A DNA stretch of 5,350 bases from Caulobacteraceae bacterium (GTDB lineage Bacteria > Pseudomonadota > Alphaproteobacteria > Caulobacterales > Caulobacteraceae): contig PMOM01000198.1 in the NCBI GenBank assembly GCA_003161535.1, positions 1 through 5,350 on the forward strand. Direction: 5' to 3'. Shown one piece after another: positions 1 to 5,350 of the stretch; position 1 is the first letter of the stretch; the number at the start of each line of letters is the position of its first letter. A program made the position numbers and the translations under genes. The notes under the pieces were generated by a model. That model was not told the origin of the DNA. It saw only the letters and a list, made by a program, of their open reading frames with translations, and did no database searches.

Positions 1-378
1 GGCATCGTCATCGGCCAGGCGGTCAACCGCGCCCTGGACGGCTTCAAGGGCATCCGCCGCTTCGGCCTGGCCTATATCCCCATGGACGAGACCCTGACCC
101 GCTGCGCGGTGGACTTCTCCAACCGCCCGTATCTTGTCTGGCGGGTGAAGTTCGCGCGGCCGACGGTGGGCGAGATGGACACCGAGCTTTTCAAGGAGTT
201 TCACCACGCCTTCGCCATGCACGCCGGCGCCTGCGTGCATCTGGAGACGCTCTATGGCGAGAACTCGCACCACATCGCCGAGAGCGGCTTCAAGGCCCTG
301 GCGCGCGCCGTGCGCGAGGCGGTCGAGATCGACCCCAAGGCCGCCGGCCAGGCGCCGTCCACCAAGGGCGTCCTCTAG
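1..378 (+). CDS. hisB: Imidazoleglycerol-phosphate dehydratase, C-terminal part (5' end outside window)
   Basis: This is the last 125 codons of HisB, which dehydrates imidazole glycerol phosphate to imidazole acetol phosphate in cytosolic histidine biosynthesis. Frame 1 is open from the window edge to TAG at 376-378. The fragment shows the second half of the family fold: GIRRFG and IPMDETL near fragment residues 17-32, DFSNRPYL at 38-45, then [15 protein letters not shown] at 86-100. The last carries the second HHxxE metal-binding motif (H90, H91, E94). The family's terminal signature PSTKG is at 119-123. The first HHxxED motif would lie upstream, off the window. Bacterial monofunctional HisB is about 195-200 aa, so roughly a third is missing. 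No phosphatase domain can be judged from this end. It is followed not by a tightly packed gene but by a 152-bp gap holding a repeat. Identification is very secure. Confidence 0.97.
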   Translation, partial: GIVIGQAVNRALDGFKGIRRFGLAYIPMDETLTRCAVDFSNRPYLVWRVKFARPTVGEMDTELFKEFHHAFAMHAGACVHLETLYGENSHHIAESGFKALARAVREAVEIDPKAAGQAPSTKGVL

Positions 379-399
379 TGCGGCGCCAGCCAACTCCCG

Positions 400-524
400 C
401 CGTCATCCCCGGGCGTCAGTCCCGGGGACCCATGAACACGCCCTATGTCGTGGCCGCGCTCGGCGCGGCCAATCCGAAGACGGTGTGCTTGGGTGGCCGG
501 GACTTCGCCCGGCCATGACGTTCT
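400..524 (-). repeat. Palindromic intergenic repeat element, copy E1, inside the his operon
   Basis: A roughly 120-bp near-perfect dyad fills most of the hisB-hisH gap. Three stem-loops are visible. Left: stem 406-413 pairs with 421-428, 7-nt loop. Centre: 9-bp perfect stem 451-459 with 463-471, loop TCG. Right: 8-bp stem 494-501 with 508-515, 6-nt loop. The ends mirror each other (CGTCAT at 401-406, ATGACG at 515-520). The inner arms also match in register, so the whole element can fold as one long hairpin or as three small ones. Its reverse complement matches the left part of element E2 (4325-4400), sharing AGAACGTCATGGCCGGGCG, the CCCGGCCACCCAAG block and TTGGCCGCGC. Strand is therefore given relative to E2. 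There is no T-run after the stems, so it is not an ordinary intrinsic terminator. It has no coding capacity. It looks like a dispersed REP- or MITE-like repeat. No clear target duplication is seen at its ends. Confidence 0.85.
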
Positions 525-530
525 GACGTT

Positions 531-1190
531 ATGCGGAGCGTGGCTCTGATCGACTATGGGTCGGGCAATCTGCGTTCGGCCGAAAAGGCCCTGCGCAGGG
601 CCGCCGACGGCGTGGGCGGCGACATCGCGGTGGTGACCACATCGGATCCCGAGACCATCGCGGCGGCGGACCAGGTGGTGCTGCCCGGGGTGGGCGCCTT
701 TTCGGCCTGCAAGGCGGCGCTGGACGCCCGGCCGGGAGTGGTCGAGGCGATGACCCAGGCGGTGCGGGGACGCGGAGCGCCATTTTTGGGCGTCTGCGTG
801 GGCATGCAGCTCCTGGCCACCCGCGGCCTGGAATTCGGCGGCGACATGGGCCTGGACTGGATCGGCGGCGAGGTGCGGCCGCTCAAGCCGGTCGACCCGG
901 CCTCGCCCCAGCGGCCGCTGAAGGTGCCTCACATGGGCTGGAACACCCTGGAGGGCGACCTTGCCGGCCCGCTCTTCGCCGGCCTTCCGGCGGGAGCGCA
1001 CATGTACTTCACCCACTCCTTCGCCTTTTTCCCCGATGACCTGGCCGACGTCGCCGCCTGGACCGATCACGGCGGGCGTTTCGCCGCCGCCGTCGTGCGC
1101 GGCAACTTGGCGGGGGTGCAATTCCATCCGGAGAAGTCGCAGGAGGCGGGCGCCTGCCTGCTCGGCAATTTCCTGAAGTGGCGGCCATGA
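531..1190 (+). CDS. hisH: Imidazole glycerol phosphate synthase, glutamine amidotransferase subunit HisH
   Basis: HisH is a class I glutamine amidotransferase. It hydrolyses glutamine and channels ammonia to HisF, and the complex converts PRFAR to IGP plus AICAR in the cytosol. The protein is 219 aa, slightly above the usual ~200-215. The N-terminus MRSVALIDYGSGNLRS is typical of the family. The oxyanion-strand motif PGVGAF is at residues 52-57. The nucleophile elbow GVCVGMQLL has Cys89. QFHPEKS near the C-terminus supplies His199 and Glu201, completing the triad. HMGWN at 134-138 is also conserved. The ATG at 531 fits the family N-terminus exactly, but the bases just before it show no purine-rich Shine-Dalgarno sequence; the repeat E1 ends only a few bases upstream. 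The stop overlaps the hisA start by four bases (ATGA), implying translational coupling downstream. Assignment is secure; only how the start is initiated is unclear. Confidence 0.97.
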   Translation: MRSVALIDYGSGNLRSAEKALRRAADGVGGDIAVVTTSDPETIAAADQVVLPGVGAFSACKAALDARPGVVEAMTQAVRGRGAPFLGVCVGMQLLATRGLEFGGDMGLDWIGGEVRPLKPVDPASPQRPLKVPHMGWNTLEGDLAGPLFAGLPAGAHMYFTHSFAFFPDDLADVAAWTDHGGRFAAAVVRGNLAGVQFHPEKSQEAGACLLGNFLKWRP

Positions 1191-1909
1191 TCCTCTATCC
1201 GGCCATCGACCTTAAGGACGGCCAGTGCGTGCGCGTGGTGCGCGGCGACCTGGCCACGGCCACGGTGTTCAACACCGAGCCGGCCGAGCAGGCCAAGACT
1301 TGGGCGGCGGCGGGCTTTTCGTGGCTGCATGTGGTGGACCTCAACGGCTCGGTGGCGGGCCGGACGATCAATGGCGGCGCGGTCGAGGCGATTTTGCGCT
1401 CGGTCTCCATCCCCGTTCAGCTGGGCGGCGGCATCCGCTCCCTGGCCGATGTGCAACGCTGGATCGAAGCGGGGGTGGGCCGAGTGATCCTGGGCACCGC
1501 CGCGGTGCGCGACCCGGATCTGGTCAAGACCGCCGCGCGCCGCTGGCCCGAGCAGATCGCCGTGAGCGTCGATGTGCGCAAGGGCCGCGTGGCCGTGCAA
1601 GGCTGGACCGAGGACTCCGGGCTGGACGCCATCAGCGTGGCCCGCCGCTTCGAGGACGCCGGCGTTTGCGCCCTGATCATCACCGACATCGACCGCGACG
1701 GCGTCATGCTGGGCTTCAACGTCGAGGCATTCGGAGCGGTGGCCGACGCGGTGGACATTCCGGTGATCGCCGCCGGCGGCCTGGCCAGCGTCAACGACAT
1801 CGTGCGCCTGGCGGCCCGGCCAGGCGCGCCCATCGCCGGAGCGGTGCTTGGCCGCGCCCTCTACACCGGAGCGATCGGGGCGCTGGAGGCCTTGGCGGTG
1901 GCCGCCTGA
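1187..1909 (+). CDS. hisA: Phosphoribosylformimino-AICAR-P (ProFAR) isomerase HisA
   Basis: HisA catalyses the Amadori rearrangement of ProFAR to PRFAR, the substrate of HisHF. It is a 240-aa (beta/alpha)8 barrel of normal length. The start [16 protein letters not shown] carries catalytic Asp8. The second catalytic Asp is D129 in SVDVRKG. Phosphate-binding loops are visible as LGGGIR (79-84) and AAGG (195-198), and TDIDRDG at 166-172 is the family motif. VVDLNG at 49-54 holds the half-barrel repeat Asp51, shared with HisF. A GTG at 1178 is in frame, but family members begin at MILYPAID, and ATG 1187 overlaps the hisH stop as ATGA, so ATG 1187 is chosen. A weak GAAG at 1175-1178 lies 8 bases upstream. 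Its stop shares one base with the hisF start (TGATG). Assignment is very secure. Confidence 0.97.
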   Translation: MILYPAIDLKDGQCVRVVRGDLATATVFNTEPAEQAKTWAAAGFSWLHVVDLNGSVAGRTINGGAVEAILRSVSIPVQLGGGIRSLADVQRWIEAGVGRVILGTAAVRDPDLVKTAARRWPEQIAVSVDVRKGRVAVQGWTEDSGLDAISVARRFEDAGVCALIITDIDRDGVMLGFNVEAFGAVADAVDIPVIAAGGLASVNDIVRLAARPGAPIAGAVLGRALYTGAIGALEALAVAA

Positions 1910-2694
1910 TGCTCAAGGTGCGCGTCATTCCCTGCCTGGATGTGAAGGACGGCCGGGTGGTCAAGGGGGTCCGATTCGTCGATCTTCGCGACGCCGGCGA
2001 TCCAGTGGAGCAGGCGCGCGCCTATGACCTGGCCGGCGCCGACGAGCTGATGTTTCTGGACATCACCGCCAGCCACGAGGGCCGCCCGGCCATACTGGAG
2101 GTGATCGCGCGCACCGCCGATGTCTGTTTCATGCCCCTGTGCGTGGGCGGCGGCATCCGCACGGTGGAAGGCGCGCGAAGCCTGTTGCGCGCCGGGGCGG
2201 ACAAGGTCTCCATCAACACCGCGGCGGTGGAGACTCCAGGCCTGATCGGAGATTGCGCCGACGCCTTCGGCTCGCAGGCTGTGGTGGTGGCCATAGACGC
2301 CAAGCGGGGCGATGCGAGATGGAACGTGTTCACCTATGGGGGCCGAAGCGACACCGGCCTGGACGTGGTCGACCACGCCCGCGACGCGGTGAAAAAGGGG
2401 GCCGGAGAGATTCTGCTGACCTCCATGGACCAGGACGGCGCGAGGACCGGCTATGACGTGGCGCTGCTGGCGGCGGTGAGCGCGGCGGTGAGCGTGCCGG
2501 TGATCGCCAGCGGCGGGGCGGGCGAAGCCGCTCACATGATCGACGCGGTCAAGGCGGGCGGCGCCGACGCCGTGCTGGCCGCCTCGGTGTTCCATTTTGG
2601 CGACCTGACCATCGATGAGGTCAAGCAGGCGATGGCGGGGGCCGGCATTCCGGTGCGCCCGACGCAGGACAGAGCGGTGGAGGCGAGGCCATGA
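1909..2694 (+). CDS. hisF: Imidazole glycerol phosphate synthase, cyclase subunit HisF
   Basis: HisF is the cyclase half of IGP synthase. It receives ammonia from HisH through its barrel and turns PRFAR into IGP and AICAR. The (beta/alpha)8 barrel begins [20 protein letters not shown] with catalytic Asp11. The second catalytic Asp is D130 in [10 protein letters not shown]. Other family marks are FLDITAS (49-55), LCVGGGIR (77-84), the SINTAAV loop (101-107), TSMDQDG (171-177) and ASGGAG (200-205). At 261 aa it is a few residues longer than the usual 251-258, due to a short charged tail after GIPVR. It starts on the last base of the hisA stop and its own stop overlaps the hisE start (ATGA), so stoichiometric coupled translation is likely. 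No local ribosome site stands out. HisA and HisF here show the well-known ancestral half-barrel similarity. Assignment is very secure. Confidence 0.98.
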   Translation: MLKVRVIPCLDVKDGRVVKGVRFVDLRDAGDPVEQARAYDLAGADELMFLDITASHEGRPAILEVIARTADVCFMPLCVGGGIRTVEGARSLLRAGADKVSINTAAVETPGLIGDCADAFGSQAVVVAIDAKRGDARWNVFTYGGRSDTGLDVVDHARDAVKKGAGEILLTSMDQDGARTGYDVALLAAVSAAVSVPVIASGGAGEAAHMIDAVKAGGADAVLAASVFHFGDLTIDEVKQAMAGAGIPVRPTQDRAVEARP

Positions 2695-3014
2695 GTCGAC
2701 TTGGCGAGGTTCTCGAGCGCGTGGCCGCCGCCATCGCCAAGCGGCGGGGGGCCGATCCGGCGACCTCGTGGTCGGCGCGCTTGCTGGCGGACCGGACCTT
2801 GGCGGCCAGGAAGGTCGCCGAGGAGGCGATGGAGATGGCCCTCGCCGCGGGGCTGGATGACCGGCCGGCGGTGATCGCCGAGAGCGCCGACCTGATCTAC
2901 CACTGGCTGGCCCTCCTGGCCGGCGCCGGGGTCACCCTCGACGAGGTGGCCGCCGCCCTGGAAGCCCGCGAGGGTCGCTCCGGCATCGAGGAAAAGGCGT
3001 CGCGGCCGGGCTGA
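2691..3014 (+). CDS. hisE: Phosphoribosyl-ATP pyrophosphatase HisE (monofunctional)
   Basis: HisE hydrolyses PR-ATP to PR-AMP and pyrophosphate, the second histidine step. It is an all-alpha MazG-like enzyme. The 107-aa protein has the family core [10 protein letters not shown] (41-50), whose glutamates (E44, E45, E48) bind magnesium, followed by [10 protein letters not shown] (64-73) with E64 and D67. The C-terminal [13 protein letters not shown] (93-105) is also typical. It is a stand-alone HisE: there is no HisI (PR-AMP cyclohydrolase) domain fused or adjacent, as is usual in alphaproteobacteria, so hisI must be elsewhere. The start ATG overlaps the hisF stop. It also has the best ribosome site of the operon, GGAGG at 2679-2683, seven bases upstream. 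It is the last his gene here; a GC-rich stem-loop follows its stop directly. Confidence 0.96.
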   Translation: MSRLGEVLERVAAAIAKRRGADPATSWSARLLADRTLAARKVAEEAMEMALAAGLDDRPAVIAESADLIYHWLALLAGAGVTLDEVAAALEAREGRSGIEEKASRPG

Positions 3015-3016
3015 GC

Positions 3017-3044
3017 GGCGCGCATCGCGGCATGATGGCGCGCC
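3017..3044 (+). terminator. GC-rich stem-loop just after hisE, possible operon terminator
   Basis: GGCGCGC at 3017-3023 pairs perfectly with GCGCGCC at 3038-3044. ATC (3024-3026) and GAT (3034-3036) can extend the stem past a one-base bulge, leaving a 7-nt loop. It begins three bases after the hisE stop codon. No T-run follows, so it may be a weak or factor-assisted terminator or a 3' end stabiliser. The call rests on stem quality and position only. Confidence 0.4.
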
Positions 3045-3058
3045 CCACGCGAGGCTCA

Positions 3059-3086
3059 TTGCCGAGCCGATTCGTCCTGCTATAAG
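3059..3086 (+). promoter_or_regulatory. Sigma-70-family (Caulobacter sigma-73-like) promoter for the dksA-family gene
   Basis: The -35-like TTGCCGA (3059-3065) and -10-like GCTATAAG (3079-3086) are separated by 13 bases. Against the published Caulobacter housekeeping consensus TTGACGS-N10-14-GCTANAWC, these match 5 of 7 and 7 of 8 positions. Transcription would start near 3092-3096, giving a leader of about 40-45 nt before the ATG at 3138. A small dyad, GGCTC (3053-3057) with GAGCC (3064-3068), overlaps the -35 and could be an operator or chance. This promoter suggests that the downstream gene is expressed independently of his. Confidence 0.55.
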
Positions 3087-3137
3087 CGCGGCTCCCGGTA
3101 TCGACACGGGTTGGTGGGTGAGGGGTGTGAGACGTCG

Positions 3138-3566
3138 ATGCACGCGTTTTCAGTGCAGCTGAAAGAGCCTGACTATTGTCCGTGCGAGGACGAGCCGTTC
3201 ATGAACGAACGGCAGCTTGGCTACTTCCGGGATAGATTGCTGGTGTGGAAGGAAGACATCCTACGCGAAACGCGCGAGACGGTCTGCCATCTGCAATCGG
3301 AAACCGAAAATCACCCAGACTTCGCCGACCGGGCTTCGTCGGAGACCGACAGGGCGCTGGAGCTACGCACGAGGGACCGCCAGCGCAAGCTGATCGCCAA
3401 GATCGACGAGGCCCTGCGCCGGATCGACGAGGGCGCCTACGGCTATTGCGAGGAGACCGGAGAGCCGATCAGTCTGGCGCGGCTGCGGGCTCGGCCGATC
3501 GCCACCCTCGGCCTGGAGGCCCAGGAGCGCCACGAGCGCCGCGAACGGGTCCATCGCGACGAATAA
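3138..3566 (+). CDS. dksA: DksA-family RNA polymerase-binding transcription factor (zinc-finger cysteines mostly lost)
   Basis: DksA enters the RNA polymerase secondary channel and, with ppGpp, retunes transcription during starvation. The 142-aa product aligns by eye with E. coli DksA. FMNERQLGYFRDRLLVWKE (21-39) corresponds to the start of the first helix. The coiled-coil tip has D61, D64 and A66, matching the functional DxxDxA (E. coli D71, D74, A76). ELRTRDRQRKLIAKI (75-89) leads to the globular domain. Of the four zinc Cys of E. coli DksA, only the first survives (C104); the others are T107, G125 and A128 at the same spacing. Cys-poor versions are known in DksA paralogues. An unusual C14-P-C16 pair sits in the N-terminal segment. 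The start chosen is ATG 3138, preceded by GAGGGG at 3120-3125 (12-base gap) and GAGA at 3129-3132. An in-frame TTG at 3111 and GTG at 3114 would add up to nine residues of unconserved sequence. It has its own promoter candidate. Whether it is the main DksA or a paralogue cannot be told from the window. Confidence 0.88.
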   Translation: MHAFSVQLKEPDYCPCEDEPFMNERQLGYFRDRLLVWKEDILRETRETVCHLQSETENHPDFADRASSETDRALELRTRDRQRKLIAKIDEALRRIDEGAYGYCEETGEPISLARLRARPIATLGLEAQERHERRERVHRDE

Positions 3567-3612
3567 CCGCCGCGGGGCGCGGGGCCGGCTTCGAACAAGC
3601 GAGGCTTGCGGG

Positions 3613-4287
3613 ATGTCTCTTGAGTTCTATTTCCACCCCCTCTCGTCCTTCTGTCAGAAGGTGCTCATCGCGCTTTACGAGAACGACACGCCGTTCACGC
3701 CGCATCTGGTCGACCTTTCCAACAGCGAGGAGCGGGCGGACTTCCTGAGACTCTGGCCGATCGGCAAGTTCCCGCTGCTGCGCGACGCGGCGGAAGATCT
3801 GACAATCCCCGAATCGAGCATCATCATCGAGTATCTGGCGCTGCGCCATCCAGGCTGGACGCCACTGATGCCCGCCGACCCCGACCTCGCCCGCCAGACC
3901 CGCCTGCGCGACCGATTTTACGACCTCTATGTCATGGCGCCGATGCAGCAGATCGTCGGCGACACCCTTCGACCGGACGGCCACAACGATCCGCATGGAG
4001 TCCAGCAAGCCAAGGCGCTGCTTGAAACCGCGTATGACATGATCGAGGCCGACATGGCGGACAAGACCTGGGCCATGGGCGAGGCGTTCAGCATGGCCGA
4101 TTGCGCCGCCGGCCCGGCGCTGATGTACGCCAATGCGGCGGCCCCCTTCGGCCCTGGGCGCAAGAACGTGGGGGCGTATCTGCGGCGGCTGATGGCGCGG
4201 CCCTCCTTCGCCCGCGCGATCGGCGAAGCGGCGCCCTACATCAAGTTCTTTCCGATGGCCGACAAATATCGCGCTTTGTACGGCTAG
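3613..4287 (+). CDS. Glutathione S-transferase family protein
   Basis: This is a 224-aa soluble two-domain protein of the cytosolic GST superfamily. The N-terminal thioredoxin-like domain (about 1-80) begins LEFYFHPLSSFCQKVLIAL, where S11, S12 and C14 occupy the catalytic Ser/Cys region. KFPLL gives the cis-proline (P54), and the IPESSIIIEYL segment gives E67-S68, which binds the glutathione gamma-glutamyl group in this superfamily. The helical C-terminal domain (about 90-220) carries the N-capping box FSMADCAAGPAL, with S160 and D163. The sequence does not show maleylacetoacetate-isomerase signatures well enough to use maiA, so substrate and class are left open. Start ATG 3613 has GAGG at 3601-3604, eight bases upstream. 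That GAGG lies in and beside the loop of a short inverted repeat (3596-3600 with 3604-3608). The gene lies 46 bp after dksA with no obvious promoter between, so co-transcription is possible. No link to the his genes is implied. Confidence 0.9.
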   Translation: MSLEFYFHPLSSFCQKVLIALYENDTPFTPHLVDLSNSEERADFLRLWPIGKFPLLRDAAEDLTIPESSIIIEYLALRHPGWTPLMPADPDLARQTRLRDRFYDLYVMAPMQQIVGDTLRPDGHNDPHGVQQAKALLETAYDMIEADMADKTWAMGEAFSMADCAAGPALMYANAAAPFGPGRKNVGAYLRRLMARPSFARAIGEAAPYIKFFPMADKYRALYG

Positions 4288-4324
4288 CGCATTCACGAAC
4301 CTCATTCGGGCGACTTCCCCCACA

Positions 4325-4579
4325 AGAACGTCATGGCCGGGCGTTAGTCCCGGCCACCCAAGACCACGGTGCATGACTTGGCCGCGCGGGGCCGCGACCA
4401 TCCCGATACCTTTGGGTTCCGCTGTCCGTTCATCGGCGTCACCGGCGCCCTTTTCGTTCAGGGGCCGGCCGCCACGACGCCCTCGAATGCGGCGAGGCGC
4501 CCGCGATGGACGCGCTCTGGCGCGCCCACTCATGGGAAGGTGTCCATGGATGGCCGGGACTGACGCCCGGCCATGACGG
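4325..4579 (+). repeat. Palindromic intergenic repeat element, copy E2 (long form)
   Basis: A 255-bp element occupies most of the gap between the GST gene and nadE. Each end is a hairpin of identical 8-bp stem sequence TGGCCGGG/CCCGGCCA: 4334-4341 with 4349-4356, and 4551-4558 with 4566-4573, each with a 7-nt loop. The two ends are inverted copies of each other over about 35-45 bp (CGTCAT at 4329 and ATGACG at 4573-4578). The left part (4325-4400) matches the reverse complement of E1. The right part (about 4506-4579) resembles the forward E1 strand from its central palindrome to its end. About 100 bp between (4400-4505) has no clear counterpart in E1. No transposase, conserved protein or RNA gene is visible; short open frames here have no family-like composition. 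It may end GST transcription, but there is no T-run. Confidence 0.8.
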
Positions 4580-4640
4580 AGTCTGGTAGGATCGGATCAC
4601 TGCGACTGGACTGGGGGACTTGGGATTAGCCGCCAGGATC

Positions 4641-4648
4641 GCTAGAAG
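4641..4648 (+). promoter_or_regulatory. Possible -10 element close to the nadE start
   Basis: GCTAGAAG at 4641-4648 matches the Caulobacter-type -10 consensus GCTANAWC at 7 of 8 positions, with the same final mismatch as the dksA promoter candidate. The -35 region is poor: the best is TTGGGAT at 4620-4626, 14 bases upstream, agreeing only in TTG. If used, transcription would begin at or within a few bases of the ATG at 4656, giving a nearly leaderless mRNA. Alternatively AGAAG (4644-4648) is a weak ribosome site seven bases before the ATG, belonging to a longer transcript. The rest of 4580-4655 shows nothing else clear. Confidence 0.3.
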
Positions 4649-4655
4649 CGCGGCC

Positions 4656-5350
4656 ATGGCTCGCCGCGTCATCACCGATCGTCTTATCGTCGCTTCGGTC
4701 CAGGCCAATCCCACGGTGGGCGACATCGCCGGCAATGAGGCCATGGCCCGCGATCTGCTGGCCGCCGCGAGCGCCCAGGGCGCGGATATCGCCATCTTTC
4801 CAGAACTCTTCATGATCGGCTATCCGCCCGAGGACCTTGCCCTCAAGCCGGCGGCGCTGCGCGACTGCAAGGCGGCGCTGGAGGGATTGGCGCGGGAGAC
4901 GGCCGGCGGCTGCGCGGCCCTGGTCACCCTGCCCTGGGCCGGAGAGGACGGGCGCCCCCGCAACGCCGTGGCCTTGATCGACGGCGGCGAGGTGCGGGGC
5001 GTGGCGTTCAAGATCGACCTGCCCAACTACGGGGTGTTTGACGAAAAACGGATATTCGCGCCGGGAAACGAGCCGGGCCTGTTCGAGATCGGCGGCGTGA
5101 AGATCGGCGCGCCGGTGTGCGAGGACATCTGGGCCGCCGGGCCCTGCGAGTTGCTGAAGACCAGGGGCGCGGAGTTTCTGATGGTTCCCAACGGCTCGCC
5201 ATATCGGCGCGCCTCGCGGGACGAGCGCATGAGCGTGGCGGCCGCGCGGGTCGCGGCCACCGGCCTGCCGCTGATCTATGTCAATCAAATCGGCGGCCAG
5301 GATGAGCTGGTCTTCGACGGCGGCTCGTTCGCTCTGGGCGCGGACGGCGA
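4656..5350 (+). CDS. nadE: Glutamine-dependent NAD+ synthetase, N-terminal glutaminase domain (3' end outside window)
   Basis: NadE makes NAD+ from deamido-NAD+ with ATP and ammonia from glutamine, the final step of NAD synthesis in the cytosol. The visible 231 codons are the N-terminal nitrilase-fold glutaminase domain. The Glu-Lys-Cys triad is visible as E50 in FPELFMIGYPPEDL, K119 in FKIDLPNYGVFDEKR, and C155 in PVCEDIW. LMVPNGSPY (175-183) and YVNQIGGQDELVFDG (208-222) are hallmarks of the NadE glutaminase domain rather than of other nitrilases. The frame is still open at the window edge. The ATP-binding synthetase domain (SGGxDS motif) expected in a ~550-aa protein lies beyond it, so the two-domain form is inferred. 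ATG 4656 is the likely start because conserved sequence begins within about 10 residues (LIVASVQANPTVGDI). A weak AGAAG lies seven bases upstream. Confidence 0.95.
   Translation, partial: MARRVITDRLIVASVQANPTVGDIAGNEAMARDLLAAASAQGADIAIFPELFMIGYPPEDLALKPAALRDCKAALEGLARETAGGCAALVTLPWAGEDGRPRNAVALIDGGEVRGVAFKIDLPNYGVFDEKRIFAPGNEPGLFEIGGVKIGAPVCEDIWAAGPCELLKTRGAEFLMVPNGSPYRRASRDERMSVAAARVAATGLPLIYVNQIGGQDELVFDGGSFALGADG

Noticed and set aside
401..520. E1 as an intrinsic terminator ending the hisB transcript, or as a histidine attenuator
   Set aside because: No T-run follows any of the three stems, and no leader peptide with a run of His codons is present upstream. Its match to E2 beside unrelated genes shows a dispersed repeat rather than a his-specific regulator.
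517..530. Direct repeat GACGTT-CT-GACGTT as a target-site duplication of E1
   Set aside because: Both copies lie on the same side of the element, and the other flank (before 400) has no matching sequence.
375..1127. A 250-codon minus-strand open frame opposite hisH
   Set aside because: It is antisense to a complete HisH with an intact catalytic triad; the His/Arg-rich composition is typical of a shadow frame.
1178..1186. GTG at 1178 as the hisA start
   Set aside because: It would add three residues before MILYPAID, which is the usual family N-terminus, and the ATGA overlap at 1187 fits the operon pattern.
1225..2694. A 489-codon open frame covering most of hisA and all of hisF
   Set aside because: Its first two thirds are an arginine/glycine-rich out-of-frame shadow of hisA; only the part from ATG 1909 is HisF. 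It is not a HisA-HisF fusion.
3111..3137. TTG 3111 or GTG 3114 as the dksA start
   Set aside because: They add unconserved residues (VGEGCETS) and would put the GAGGGG ribosome-like site inside the coding region; ATG 3138 is more plausible.
3469..4533. A 354-codon open frame on the minus strand across the GST gene and E2
   Set aside because: It is antisense to a well-supported gene, has low-complexity Arg/Gly/Ala composition and no recognisable motif. Such frames are expected in high-G+C DNA.
4369..4576. Two short + strand open frames (about 64-67 codons) in the gap before nadE
   Set aside because: They lie within the repeat element E2, have no ribosome site and show repeat-derived Arg/Pro/Ala-rich translation.

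Overview
The window is high-G+C chromosomal DNA whose codon third positions are dominated by G and C. It reads as a core-genome segment of an alphaproteobacterium, most likely of the Caulobacter/Phenylobacterium group. Three things point there: the his gene set and order; a DksA protein of the alphaproteobacterial type with most zinc-finger cysteines lost; and a promoter that fits the Caulobacter housekeeping sigma-73 consensus better than the E. coli one. The family is an inference from these signs; no sequence search was run.

Layout. Positions 1-378 hold the 3' end of hisB. Positions 379-530 are a gap filled mostly by a palindromic repeat element (E1, 400-524). Positions 531-3014 carry hisH, hisA, hisF and hisE on the + strand, packed stop-on-start with 4-, 1- and 4-base overlaps. 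Positions 3015-3137 hold a GC-rich stem-loop (possible his terminator) and a promoter candidate. Then come a dksA-family gene (3138-3566) and a glutathione S-transferase-family gene (3613-4287). A long gap (4288-4655) is mostly a second, larger copy of the repeat (E2, 4325-4579). The 5' part of nadE (4656 to the window edge) follows. All recognised genes are on the + strand.

How the genes work together. HisE hydrolyses PR-ATP, HisA isomerises ProFAR, HisH-HisF uses glutamine to make imidazole glycerol phosphate (IGP) and AICAR, and HisB dehydrates IGP. These are middle steps of histidine biosynthesis; hisI and the remaining his genes must lie outside the window. DksA, the GST and NadE are unrelated housekeeping or stress functions with their own or unclear promoters.

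The most interesting non-coding signal is the pair of related palindromic elements. One sits inside the his operon between hisB and hisH, directly upstream of a hisH start that has no visible Shine-Dalgarno sequence. I see no defence system, phage, CRISPR array, transposase gene, tRNA or rRNA. No previously undescribed protein system is supported here.
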